A stretch of DNA of 64,000 nt from Solen grandis (Eukaryota; Mollusca; Bivalvia; Adapedonta; Solenidae), in NCBI GenBank assembly GCA_021229015.1, contig CM037789.1, positions 38,504,211-38,568,210 of the forward strand, written 5' to 3'. The notes below the pieces were generated by a model. That model searched no databases. It saw only the letters and a list, made by a program, of their open reading frames with translations, and was not told the origin of the DNA. Every line of letters begins with the position of its first letter. Position 1 is the stretch's first letter. The position numbers and the translations under genes were made by a program. This document shows, piece by piece, positions 50,069-60,028 of this stretch.

Positions 50069-51830
50069 TTATTATTATTATTCTTTTTTTCCAACCTTTT
50101 CATGTTGTTATTTCATTAAGTTGCTGAAGGTCTAGGACAAAGAAATTCTATCAACAGACACCTGAAGCAATGGCATTTTGGAATATATTATTTTTATCTT
50201 CACATGACGTCACATGACGTCAAAACTAAAAATAGCTACCAAAGTTTGTACGCGCTGTACACCCGTCATTTATGGACGGATTGTCATGGAATTTTCACAG
50301 AAGTTATATATTAAGACCTCATTGTGCAGGATTATATAGGTTTGCCAAGATTCGAAAGAACTAAGGTTCTATGGCGAATCCAAGATTCGAACCAAGGACG
50401 TCAAATTTCAAATCCATATAAAATCGATTCTAGATGAGATAGAAAGTTGATATTTGGCGAGGTTATATGTCTTGTGTTTCCTTTGCATTTTGTAAAGATG
50501 AACGTCATATGACGTCATATGACGTCATCAAGTTGTATAGAATTTCCGATTTCTTGATGTCAATTTACTCATGTTGCAAAGGCTCATAGACAATGAAAAT
50601 TTAATGTCCTATGTAGGTAATCATGAACATTTAGATTCAATGTTTAAAATTTTCATATGACGTCACATGACGTCAGAACTAAAAATAGCTACCAAAGTTT
50701 GTACGCGCTGTACAGCCGTCATTTATGGACGGATTGGCATGGAATTTTCACAGAAGTTATATATTACGACCTCATTGTGCAGGATTATATAGGTTTGCCA
50801 AGATTCGAAAGAACTAAGGTTCTATGGCGAATCCAAGATTCGAACCAAGGACGTCAAATTTCAAATCCATATAAAAAACGTTTCTAGATGAGATAGAAAG
50901 TTGATATTTGGCGAGATTATACGTCTCTGTGTTTCCTTTGCATTATGTAAAGATGAACGTCATATGACGTCGACGTCATCAAGTTGTATAGAATTTCCGA
51001 TTACTTGATGTCAATTTACTCATGTTGCAAGGGTTCATAAACAATGGAAATTAAAAGTCCTTTGTAGGTGATCATGTTTATTTTGATCCAATGTTTAAAA
51101 TTTTCATATGACGTCAGAACTAAAAATAGCTACCAAAGTTTGTACGCACTGTACAGCCGTCATTTATGGATGGATTGGCATGGAATTTTCACAGAAGTTA
51201 TATATTACGATCTCATTGTGTAGGATTATATATGTTTGCCAAGATTCGAAAAAGCAAAGGTTCTATGGCGAATCCAAGATTCGAACCAAGGACGTCAAAT
51301 TTTAAATACGTATAAAATCGTTTCTAGATGAGATAGAAACTTGATATTTGGCGAGATTATATATCTCTGTGTTTCCTTTGCATTTTGTAAAGATGAACGT
51401 CATATGACGTCATATGGCGTCATCAAGTTGTATAGAATTTCCGATTTCTTGATGTCAATTTTCCTCATGTTGCAAAGCTTCATAGACAATGCAAATTAAA
51501 TGTCCTTTGTACATAATCAGGAACATTTAGATTCAATGTTTAAAATTTTCATATGACGTCACATGACGTCAGAACTATAAATAACTACCAAAGTTTGTCC
51601 GCTCTGTACAGCCGTCATTTATTGATAGATTGGCATGGAATCTTCACAGAAGTTATATATTACGACCTCATTGTGCAGGATTCTATAGGTTTGCCTAGAT
51701 TCGAAAGAACTAAGGTTTTTGACGAATCCAAGATTCGAACCAATGACGTCAAATTTTAAATACGTATAAAATTTTAAATTTAAGCTTATATTTTTTTTTT
51801 AAAGAACGTCATATGACGTCATCAAATTGT
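47855..51830 (+). repeat. TGACGTCA satellite, subfamily III, about ten units in two elements
   Basis: Unit starts near 47868, 48043, 48513, 48963, 49405, 49852 (inner element) and 50205, 50657, 51108, 51553 (outer element), mostly 440-450 bp apart. Words include CATATGACGTCACATGACGT, TAGCTACCAAAGTTTGTACG, TGGACGGATTGGCATGGAAT, CCAAGATTCGAACCAAGGAC and GTCAATTTACTCATGTTGCA. Recurrent frames of 62-76 codons starting MTSHDVRTKNSYQSLYALY are by-products; neighbouring units carry indels that break them. Confidence 0.93.
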
Positions 51831-52159
51831 AGAGAATTTCCGATTCCTGAATGTCAATTTACTCATGTTGCAAAGGTTCATAGACAATGAAAATTTAATG
51901 TCCTATGTAGGTAATCATGAACATTACATGATTATATAGGTTTGCCAAAATTCGAAAAACACCAGGTTTGTCATGGTTTGCAGTGCAGAAAGCCCTATCT
52001 TTTGTTCAAAACAAAAGAAGTCTAGTTCTTCTTCTTCTTCTTATTCTTTTTTTCTTCCTCTTATATTTGTGTTAATTTCGAGGTGTTGCCATTGACTCAG
52101 AACAATGAAAATTTTATGACATATATTTCAAACCATGCGCTTTCGGATGCAATGAATTT

Positions 52160-52500
52160 TATATTCATATGACGTCACATAACGTCATATTTGACGTCAG
52201 GTGAAAAAGTTTGTACGCGGTCTACAGCCATTATTTCTGGACCGATTTTCATCAAAATTTCACAGAATTTGTATGTTAGGCTCTAGTTGTGCATCCCGAT
52301 GTCCGTTTTTCCAATTTCGAAAAGACAAATGTTTTATGGCGAATCCAAGATTCGAACTAATGACGTCAAATTTCAAATGCGTATAAAATCGCTTCCAGAT
52401 GAGCTAGGAAGCTGATATTTGGACTGAGTATTAGTCTCTAAGTCTTCTTTACATTCTGAAAAGATGAACGCCATATGACGTCACATGACGTCATAATGCT
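52160..52500 (+). repeat. TGACGTCA satellite, subfamily II, single unit
   Basis: Begins ATGACGTCACATAACGTCAT near 52170 and contains AAGTTTGTACGCGGTCTACA, CCAAGATTCGAACTAATGAC and a terminal TGACGTCACATGACGTCA near 52477. Partner of 45075-45410. Confidence 0.88.
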
Positions 52501-53035
52501 ATTAAAACTTTCGTATGAAAACTTAACGGTTTTTAAGCCCTGTAGGCTTTATTTTTTGTATGATTTGCTTGAAATTTTGTCTGAAGATGCAGTATTAGAT
52601 TCTATGGAGCCATGTCACTTCCGTTTCCGGAAAATCCAAAAGGTCAAGGTCATATATCAATTATCGGGTTTTTCTTCGGCCTTAAATATCTCAAAAACGG
52701 TAAATATTCTATCGAGACACTATGCGTATAATTTGTAGTGCTTAGAAAGACCTTTCAGATGATATTTAGTTTTTGAAGATCGGGGTTGAATTGGTTGAGT
52801 TATGACAGAAAAATGAACATTTGGTAACCCCCAGTGTGTTTAACAGTTTATACCTCGAAAACCTTTAATTTTTCAAAACATGATGATGAATATTATTTGT
52901 AGAGCAATGTTTGGCCGTTCTTTTGATGCCTAAACTTTAATGATTGGCCAAAGATTGATGGAGTAATGTGAAAAAAACGAAATTCGTGTATGTAGCTTTG
53001 GTAAATTTTTCATTTTTCAGGTGGTTTAAGAGCTT

Positions 53036-53350
53036 GTATCTCAAAAAGTATTAGTAATATTCCTAAACATAAAGCGTGTGAAATGTTGAGAATTTTCAGA
53101 CGATTATTTTGGTACCTTAATTTTTTGAACAAAGTATAAGGAAGTTACATCAAAAATAAGAATTTAAACATGTAGAACTTCAGCGATTCTGCCGTGTTGT
53201 CAAAGTTCTGTGGCTAATATCTCAAAGCTCATTAGAAATAAGTCCAAACCTTAAGCGAGTGGGATGTAGAGAATTTTAAGACGATTATTTTGGTACCTAG
53301 AGTTTTAAAATTAATTAAAGTATGAGGAAGTTACATCAAAAATACGAATA
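53036..53350 (+). repeat. Two diverged copies of a unit of about 180 bp
   Basis: TATCTCAAA, CGATTATTTTGGTACCT, AGTATAAGGAAGTTACATCA and CAAAAATA recur about 180 bases apart. Related words (TTTTGGTACCTAGAATA) occur at 46770 and 56565. Confidence 0.6.
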
Positions 53351-53520
53351 TAAACCCAAGTGTAAGAATTTTCGAGAAATATCCTACTTTCGCTTTCACG
53401 TTAATTGAAGCATTTTCGAAGAAAATATGTAAGTTTACAGCTATGTATTAGTCATATAAATTGCAAACAACTTTTTACTTATATCATATTGATATTACTA
53501 GCTAAACAAGCGTACCCTTT

Positions 53521-53819
53521 CCGGTGGCCGAGTGGTTAGAGCGTCCGCCTCGGGAGCGGAAGGTCGTGGGTTCGATCCCCGACCCGACATACCAAAGTCG
53601 TAAAAAATGGTACTGTTATAGCTCCCTTGCTTGGCGCTCAGCATATAAGGGTATTTGCAGGACTGGTTGGCTCGGTATCAGGATGATGTGACTGGGTGTG
53701 GTATCATGTCACATGTCTACGGCGTGATACTGCAGTGTGGTAGTCCTATACCCGCATGAAGTAGACATCGTGACTGGCTGAATTACTGTCGGTGGGACGT
53801 TAAACCCAACAAACAAACT
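53521..53819 (+). mobile_element. tRNA-derived SINE, full length
   Basis: The head is tRNA-like: A box TGGCCGAGTGG (53525-53535), an anticodon arm TCCGC-CTCGGGA-GCGGA with CGG in the anticodon position (Pro-like), and B box GGTTCGATCCC (53569-53579). The acceptor arm does not pair. The body has GGTATCAGGATGATGTGACT and GGTATCATGTCACATG; the tail is GTGGGACGTTAAACCCAAC and AAACAAAC. This matches the plan of molluscan tRNA SINEs whose 3' tail has GACGTTAAACCC (V-SINE-like, such as RUDI); membership is inferred. Confidence 0.85.
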
Positions 53820-54042
53820 GGTATCATATATAGCAGTGTTTATTACACCGATCCCTACACACGAGGTGTGCACACTGGCGCATGTTGACGTCTTTTGTAA
53901 ACATTTATTAAAGTTTCTTAAATAATCATGTTTATAGATAAACATTTACATAAGAATGAGGAGTTTCGGAAATATTTTTTGCAAAGGGACTCCTAAGGAA
54001 AGAAAAAGATGCTAAATTAAATACTAAAATACAAGAATAGTT

Positions 54043-54275
54043 TATTAGGTTTAACGTCCCACCGACAGTTTTTAAGTCTTTTGGAGACAATGTCTACTTG
54101 AGACAAATGTAGTGTTGTCACACTGCACAGTATCACGTCGTAGACAGTTGGCATGATATCACACCCAGTCACATTATCCGGACACCGGGCCATCAGTCCT
54201 AGAACTACCCTTATTAAGCTGAGCGCCAACCAAGGGAGCTATACCAGTACCTATGTTTACGAATTTGGTAAATAC
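54043..54275 (-). mobile_element. Same SINE family, inverted, lacking its tRNA head
   Basis: On the minus strand it runs from ACCAAATTCGTAAACATAGG through TATAGCTCCCTTGGTTGGC, GGTGTCCGGATAATGTGACT and CTGTCGGTGGGACGTTAAAC to the A-rich end. The tRNA-like head present at 53521 is absent, so the copy is 5'-truncated at the head/body border. With 53521-53819 it forms an inverted pair. Confidence 0.8.
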
Positions 54276-54716
54276 AAGAATTGAATAATTGATATAACGT
54301 TTTTAAACAACCTACAGATCATGTGTTATCTCGTTTAATTTGGTATTTACGGGGTATTCCTAGCCTTGATATCTTCCGCTGAAACCGACTTTTTTAAACG
54401 ATTATTTTTTACATATTTCGTTCTTTCTTAATGTCAATCAGTTGATATTTTCTGATTTCTCAACTAATTCAAACAAGATAAATAAATTTAAAAAAAACAG
54501 CCATCACATAAATTGATTGAAATCTGAAAAAGAAATGAGCCGACAGTCAAAAAATGCGCGAAATTTATGTGTTACATCCATATTTGGAAAGCACGTGCAC
54601 GTGTGTGAATACTTTAACAACACGCTGACGTAACACTTATATGGCGCCATCTTCTGATATAGCAGCATAACGTAGTAATAGGGCGAGGCAAACTCTAAGT
54701 TAGTCAGTGTTAATTA

Positions 54717-54836
54717 AGTATAGGTTAGTGTTTTTTTAGTAAGCATTAAGTCCATTAAATCGGTGTGGCGCGGCAAAGCCGCGCGACCGATTTAATGGAC
54801 TTAATGCTTACTAAATAACACTAACCTATATGTACT
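54717..54836. other. Near-perfect 120-bp fold-back hairpin
   Basis: TAGTAAGCATTAAGTCCATT, AAATCGGT and GCGCGGC are followed by AAA and then their inverse complements (GCCGCGC, ACCGATTTAATGGACTTAAT, GCTTACTA). The outer part AGTATAGGTTAGTGTT pairs with AACACTAACCTATATGTACT with two or three mismatches. The stem is about 58 bases with a three-base loop. The near identity suggests a recent origin or gene conversion between the arms. Confidence 0.85.
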
Positions 54837-55600
54837 TAGTGTTTGAAATTATGTTTTGAAATTTAACGCAGTCGCACATTCCAAATATAGTATTGAATTT
54901 TTAGACTCCGCCCTATCAACCTTTTCCCGGCGTTAATTACATCACGTGACATGTAACATGTTATGTCAAAGGTCAATGCGTCGCTCTAGCTGTGTATATC
55001 TGTGTAGATCTACGCTCCAAATGAGCATTGAACCGGAAGCCGACTTTGATCTCTTCGGCAAAAAAGTGGTGATTGAAATTTGAATAAAAGATACTGTTTA
55101 GAAAGGTTCATATATCTGCACCTATATATGTTGTGGTTTGGACATTAATTTTTTTTATTTAAGCAACCCTTGTTTGTAAGTGTTTTTTTTCCTTCTCTTC
55201 TCATTATTTATATACATTTTTTCAATTTGAATTTATTTAATTGGATATTTACTTAATCGCTTTGTTTAGCAATTAGTTATATATTGCCCATTCTTTGTTA
55301 ACATGTGTAGACATTGAAATTACACAAGTGTCTTTAAAGCGATGACCCATACTAATGTTGTTAGAACTTGTGGTCAAACCCTCTTACTTATTTTTTGAAA
55401 TCTTCAATGTTGTATCATCATTACTTAGGCAATAATACATGTTTAAACTAAACTAAGCGGAAGGGTAGAGTTCTTTTGTTATTTTGGATTAATCAGAATC
55501 CTGGTGAGTAAATGTTTGTTTCTTTATGGTTGCTGTGTATTATTTTTTGTCGATGTTCATGCGTTCACATCAAAAATCCCTGTAACACGTTACACATGCG

Positions 55601-56057
55601 TGGACTAAGACCACAATTTAAATTTACTATATGTTTTATATAAGCATATATACAAATGACAATTTCTGTAAGGGACATTGGCATCCAAACTTACCCTAAT
55701 TAGATAGATCTATTCAAGAGAAATAATTCTGTACATTTTAAACATGGAGTCACCCGACTACTTTTTGACCTATTTAAGGCCAAATAACATGCGTATGAAT
55801 TTAGTGCACCGGTCGGCCATTTCACGCCAATTTTCTCAAAAACTCACCCCCTCAGTAATGCTAAACTATTAAGATTTTTGTGCAATAAGGCCTCCAAATT
55901 GGGCATTTTATGACTATTTTAACTGTTCTATAGAATTCAATCCTTTATTGCATGTCTTTCAGTCAAAATCTCACCTTAATTCAGCATTAAATAGGGTCAC
56001 TTTTTTCTGTGTAGGCACATCCGGTAACCAAGGGCAGGTAACTGTGGTCTTAGTCTA
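55601..56057. mobile_element. Non-autonomous DNA element with 15-17 bp inverted repeats
   Basis: TGGACTAAGACCACAATT at the left and AACTGTGGTCTTAGTCTA at the right are near-exact inverse complements 457 bases apart. The interior is AT-rich and non-coding. A target duplication is not evident, so the outer limits are approximate. Confidence 0.5.
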
Positions 56058-56582
56058 TTTTGGTGAACACATAAAGCTCCGCTTCTCGACACATCTTGAC
56101 GCACATGCGCAGTGAAGGTGCTTGAAGCTGGTTTTAAATTGATCAGTTGATTTAGCGGAATAGTGTTAAGTGACAAGTTGATGCCGATTTAATGAATTAA
56201 ATGGAGACAAAATTTTGAAAAAATGGAATGATTTCATTGGACAAAATATAATCGCTACGCTCGTTCCGGCTTCTTAACTGTTAAATTCTCTCTTAATAAA
56301 CACTAAACTATAACGAATACAGTTGTCTCCATCGTATGTACAAGCATTATTGAAATTTAACTCACGAGGCTACACGCGTCGACGAATCTATTGCATGGTA
56401 GCATTTACGGTTTTATTCCCGCGACTGTACACGAAATAAAAAAAAACAGAATTTTGATATGCAGAATTAATAAGTTTAAGTTTAATTGCTTATATTCTGA
56501 AAACCTATAAAACTAGACCCAAATATGCTACAATTGAATTGTAGGGATTTTCAGGACATTTATTTTGGTACCTAGAATACTA

Positions 56583-56812
56583 AACTTGGAATCTCTCAGC
56601 CCCTCACCGCTGTGGGTTCGAATTCCGGTAGGGACTTCGGATTTTTCATGTGAGGAAGCCTTCCAGCTGGCTTGCGGTAGGTCGGTGGTTATATCCGCGT
56701 ATCTCTGTGTACTCGGGGTCTTCCTCCACCTGTAATTAGCTGGAGTGTCTATATGATTGAAATACTACCACAGCGACGGTAAACCCCAATACAACAACAA
56801 CAACAACAACAA
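56583..56812 (+). mobile_element. Second SINE family, 5'-truncated
   Basis: The B box GGTTCGAATTCC (56615-56626) is followed by a body with GTGAGGAAGCCTTCCAGCTG, GGTAGGTCGGTGG and GGTCTTCCTCCACC and a tail GGTAAACCCCAATA plus an AAC microsatellite. The A box is missing. X3 lacks this element between TAGAATAGTA and AAATTGGTC (about 46788), which gives the empty site; TAAA appears on both sides and may be a short target duplication. Confidence 0.8.
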
Positions 56813-57164
56813 TTAAAATTGGTCAAGTTATAAGGAAGCGATATCAAAATAAAGATTTATTTATTTTCGACATATGGCTTACTTCACAAAGTTCATGCAT
56901 GAGAAGTCCATACGAAAAAAAATAGTAAAAGGTAGGAAATATAATATATATTCTTTCTAACGGTATTAATCTTTAAATTTCAAAATGTTGCAGAAAGTCC
57001 TATCATTCGTATCAACGAATGAAATCTAGTTATTCTTCTTCTTATTCTTTTTTTCTTCCTCTTATATTTGTGTTAATTTCGAGGTGTTGCCATTGACTCA
57101 GAACAATGAAAATTTTATGGCATATATTTCAAACCATGAGCTTTCGGATGCAATGAATTTTATA

Positions 57165-58405
57165 TTCATACGACGTCATATAACGTCAGATTTGACGTCA
57201 GGTGGAAAAGTTTGTACGCGGTCTACAGCCATTATTTCTGGACCGATTTTCATCAAAATTTCACAGAATGTGTATGTTTGGCTCTAGTTGTGCATCCCGG
57301 TGTCCGTTTTTCAAAATTCGAAAAGTCCATGGTTCTATAGCGAATCCAAGATTCGAACCAAGGTCGTAAATTTTTAAATGCTTATACAATCTGTCCTATT
57401 TCAGATAGAAAGTTGATATTTAGTCAGTATATAGGTCTCTAGAAGTTTTAAACATTTTGTGAAAATAAATGTCATATGACGTCACGTGACGTCATTATAT
57501 GATAATGTATTTCTAATATCAACAAGAATATTTCTATATGTTGAAATTGTTGAAGGGCAATGAAAATTTAATGACACATGCTTCAAATGCTGAAATTTTG
57601 ATTTCTATGATTTTTATATGCCTTTGACGTCATATGACGTCACACTTGAAATATGCAACACAAGTTTGTACGCGGTCTACAGCCATTGTTTATGAACCGA
57701 TTTTCATCAAATTTTCACAGAGTGTGTATATTAAGTTCTAGTTGTGCATCTCTGTGTCCGTTTTTCAAAATTCGAAAAGTCCATGGTTCTATAGCGAATT
57801 CAAGATTCGAACCAAGGTCGTAAATTTTTTAATGCTTATAAAATCGGATTTATTTGAGATAGAAAAGTGATATTTGGTCAGTATATAGGTCTCTGGGTGT
57901 CTTAAACATTTTGTGAAAATAAACGTCACATGACGTCACTTGACGTCATTATATGATAATGTATTTCTAATATTAATAAGAGTATTTCTATATGTTAAAA
58001 TTGTCGAAGGGCAATGAAAATTTAATGACAAATGATTCAGACGCAGAAATTTTGATTTCAATGATTTTCAGAAGCCTATGACGTCATATAACGTCACATT
58101 TGAAATTGACTACGAAAGTTTGTACACGGTCCAGAGCCATTATTAATGGGCCGATTTTTATCAAATTTTCACAGAATGTGTATATTACGTTCTTATTGTG
58201 TATACCGGTGTCCTTTTTTCAAAATTCGAAAAGTCCAAGCATCTATGGCGGATCCAAGATTCGAACCAAGGACGTCAATTTTTAAATGCTTATAAAAACT
58301 GTCCTATTTGAGATAGAAAGTTGAAATTTCGTCAGTTAGTAGGTCTCTGGGTGTCTAACAATTATGCGAAAATAAACGTCATATGACGTCACGTGACGTC
58401 ATTTT
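57165..58405 (+). repeat. TGACGTCA satellite, subfamily II, three units
   Basis: Units near 57170, 57625 and 58078 parallel those at 42060, 42892 and 43338, including the ATT run and CCTAACTAAACGCTTATTTT at the right end. Confidence 0.9.
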
Positions 58406-58534
58406 TTTATTATTATTATTCTTTTCTTCTTCCTAACTAAACGCTTATTTTAATATGTTGCAATAGTCCTAGGACCATGAAATTTTTATGGGTTATTAGT
58501 CACGTAAGTAAATTTTGTTTTCAATGATTGTCAG

Positions 58535-59200
58535 CAGCCTATGATGTCACATGACGTCACAGCTAAAAGTAGTGAAAAATGGTGTTTGCGCTCTACAGCC
58601 GTCATTTATAGTCGGATTTTCTTCAAATTTTCACAGATGGTACATCTTGAAACTAAGGTGTGCATATCCTGCCAGCTAACCGAATTTCCGAAAGACCGAA
58701 GTTCTGTGGCTGAAATAAGATTCGAACATAGGACCGAAAATTTCATTTTAGCATTAAAGAGCTTCAGGATGAGATAGAAAGTTGAAACTAACACAGTTTG
58801 CAGTTCTGCAGAATTTCCCAATATATTTTGAGTCGTGACGTCAAATGTCGCCATGTGACGTCATAAGCATACTTCTTAATTTTCATTTTAGGGCAATGAT
58901 TTCGACATGATGCCAGTTGTTCAGAATAATGAAAATTTTAGAGTTATGACAGTAAAGTATGCGCTTTTGAACAAAAGCATCTTCAACACCCTATGTCGTC
59001 ATATGACGTCAGTTCTAAAAATAGTGAAAAATGGTGTTCACGCTCTACAACCGCCATTTATGGTCGGATTTTCTTCTAATTTTCAAAGATGGTACACCTT
59101 GTTACTAAGGTGTACATATCCTGCTAGCTTACCGAAATTCCGAAAAACCGAAGTTCTGTGGCTGAAGTAATATTCGAACATAGGACCAAAAATTTCATTT
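58535..59200 (+). repeat. TGACGTCA satellite, subfamily I, one and a half units
   Basis: Units near 58540 and 58993. The second stops mid-unit (AAAATTTCATTT) at the gap. Confidence 0.9.
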
Positions 59201-59300
59201 NNNNNNNNNNNNNNNNNNNNNNNNNNNNNNNNNNNNNNNNNNNNNNNNNNNNNNNNNNNNNNNNNNNNNNNNNNNNNNNNNNNNNNNNNNNNNNNNNNNN
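59201..59300. other. Assembly gap of 100 N
   Basis: Exactly 100 N. The sequence type changes across it from TGACGTCA satellite to Tc1-like transposase. Confidence 1.
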
Positions 59301-59695
59301 GTAGACACAAAAGAAACAATCGTATCACTTTTCTATTCCGGCATTTGTCAAACTGAAATATCACTTAGATTGGGGATTCCGAGAACTACATTGGCAAGTA
59401 TTTTAAATAGATATAGACATTGTGTTTGCGTAGAAAACAGGGCAAGATCTGGTGCACCCTTAAAGCTGACTGACCGGGATACTTGCATACTTCTTAAGTT
59501 GTAAAGCAGAACAGAATGAGATCTTTGTCGGACATTACCAATGTTTTTAATCAGTTTAATGATTCAGTTATTTCCAAGTGTACGATTCAAAGAAAATTGT
59601 ACAGTGAAAGATATCACAGAAGGGTGGTTCGGAAGTGTATCCGAATAAGAGAGGTGAACAGAAAGAAGAGACTAAACTGGTCTAAAGGGGTTTTC
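59301..59695 (+). pseudogene. Tc1-like transposase, N-terminal fragment
   Basis: Two pieces in different frames. The first (59301 on) reads ETIVSLFYSGICQTEISLRL, then RTTLASILNRYR, a helix-turn-helix typical of the Tc1 DNA-binding domain, with a stop near 59502. After a frameshift comes RSLSDITNVFNQFN, TIQRKLYSERYHRRVVRKCI and REVNRKKRLNW, the second helix-turn-helix and linker of Tc1/mariner transposases. The catalytic DDE region is absent: the frame runs into an inverted-repeat element at 59696. The 5' part is lost in the gap. DNA-binding role inferred from the family; inactive. Confidence 0.75.
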
Positions 59696-60028
59696 TTAAG
59701 TGGACGCCCACTTGCCCATGCCAGATTAAAATCACTGCGGGCAAGTGATTTTTCAAAGAAGATAGCCCGGCAGGCAAGTTTATTTATATAAATGAAATTT
59801 TTTTTTTATTTTTTTTTTTCTAGAGTATATCAGAGGTAAAATGCTTGCAAATTGTCTTTGATACATATTGACTAAAATTCACCTTAATATTGCACATATT
59901 TAGTTTTAAACATTAACAAACACCAACTAACTTCAAGATCGGGCAACCTGTTTTCACTGGGGGCAAGTAGATATTCAAAGTAACTTGCCCCCTGGACAAG
60001 TGAAAGTCAAATCCTTAAGAAAACCCCT
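59696..60028. mobile_element. 333-bp inverted-repeat element disrupting the Tc1 fragment
   Basis: AGGGGTTTTCTTAAG (59696-59710) and CTTAAGAAAACCCCT (60014-60028) are perfect 15-bp inverted repeats at the ends. Inner pieces ACTTGCCC and GGGCAAGT recur in both orientations. T-rich middle without a frame. No target duplication is obvious. Confidence 0.65.

Larger units (their letters stand above)
47629..52025 (+). mobile_element. Family D outer element, interrupted by an inner copy
   Basis: The head AGGGCTTTCTGCTTTTCGCA (hairpin CTTTCTGC/GCAGAAAG), ACCTATTGGGTTTG and CTTTTATT occupies 47629-47681. The body resumes at about 50071 with ATTATTATTATTC and CCAACCTTTTCATGTTG, and ends with GCAGAAAGCCCTATC, hairpin CTTTTGTTC/AAACAAAAG and CTAG (52022-52025). 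GCAGAAAGCCCT is the inverse complement of the first 12 bases. The flanks CTAGTT (left) and CTTCTTCTTATTC (right) meet in uninterrupted form at 57026-57045 in X4, which is the empty site. Confidence 0.78.
52028..57029 (+). mobile_element. Family D body X4 with 3' end
   Basis: Paralogue of X3 at both ends and longer in the middle. It contains one subfamily II unit, two SINEs in opposite orientation, a fold-back hairpin, an inverted-repeat element (55601-56057), a third SINE and the 3' terminus GCAGAAAGTCCTATC, CATTCGT/ACGAATG, CTAG (57026-57029). No transposase, Rep or helicase motif is seen in its middle. Confidence 0.55.
57030..59200 (+). mobile_element. Family D body X5, cut by the assembly gap
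   Basis: Begins with TTATTCTTCTTC after the CTAG of X4 and repeats the order seen in X2: subfamily II units, an ATT run at 58408, CCTAACTAAACGCTTATTTT and then subfamily I units. It is cut off at 59200 by N. Confidence 0.45.

Noticed and set aside
39114..51759. Recurring small proteins of 62-79 codons (MTSHDV-type starts) in the TGACGTCA units
   Set aside because: They recur because the DNA repeats. Several copies have frame-breaking indels and the three subfamilies do not keep a common frame, so selection for protein is unlikely.
53521..53592. Functional tRNA-Pro gene with anticodon CGG
   Set aside because: A and B boxes and anticodon arm are present, but the acceptor ends do not pair and the sequence continues into a SINE body with a GACGTTAAACCC tail.
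59083..59364. Minus-strand frame spanning the second gap
   Set aside because: Runs through 100 N and joins satellite with Tc1 sequence.
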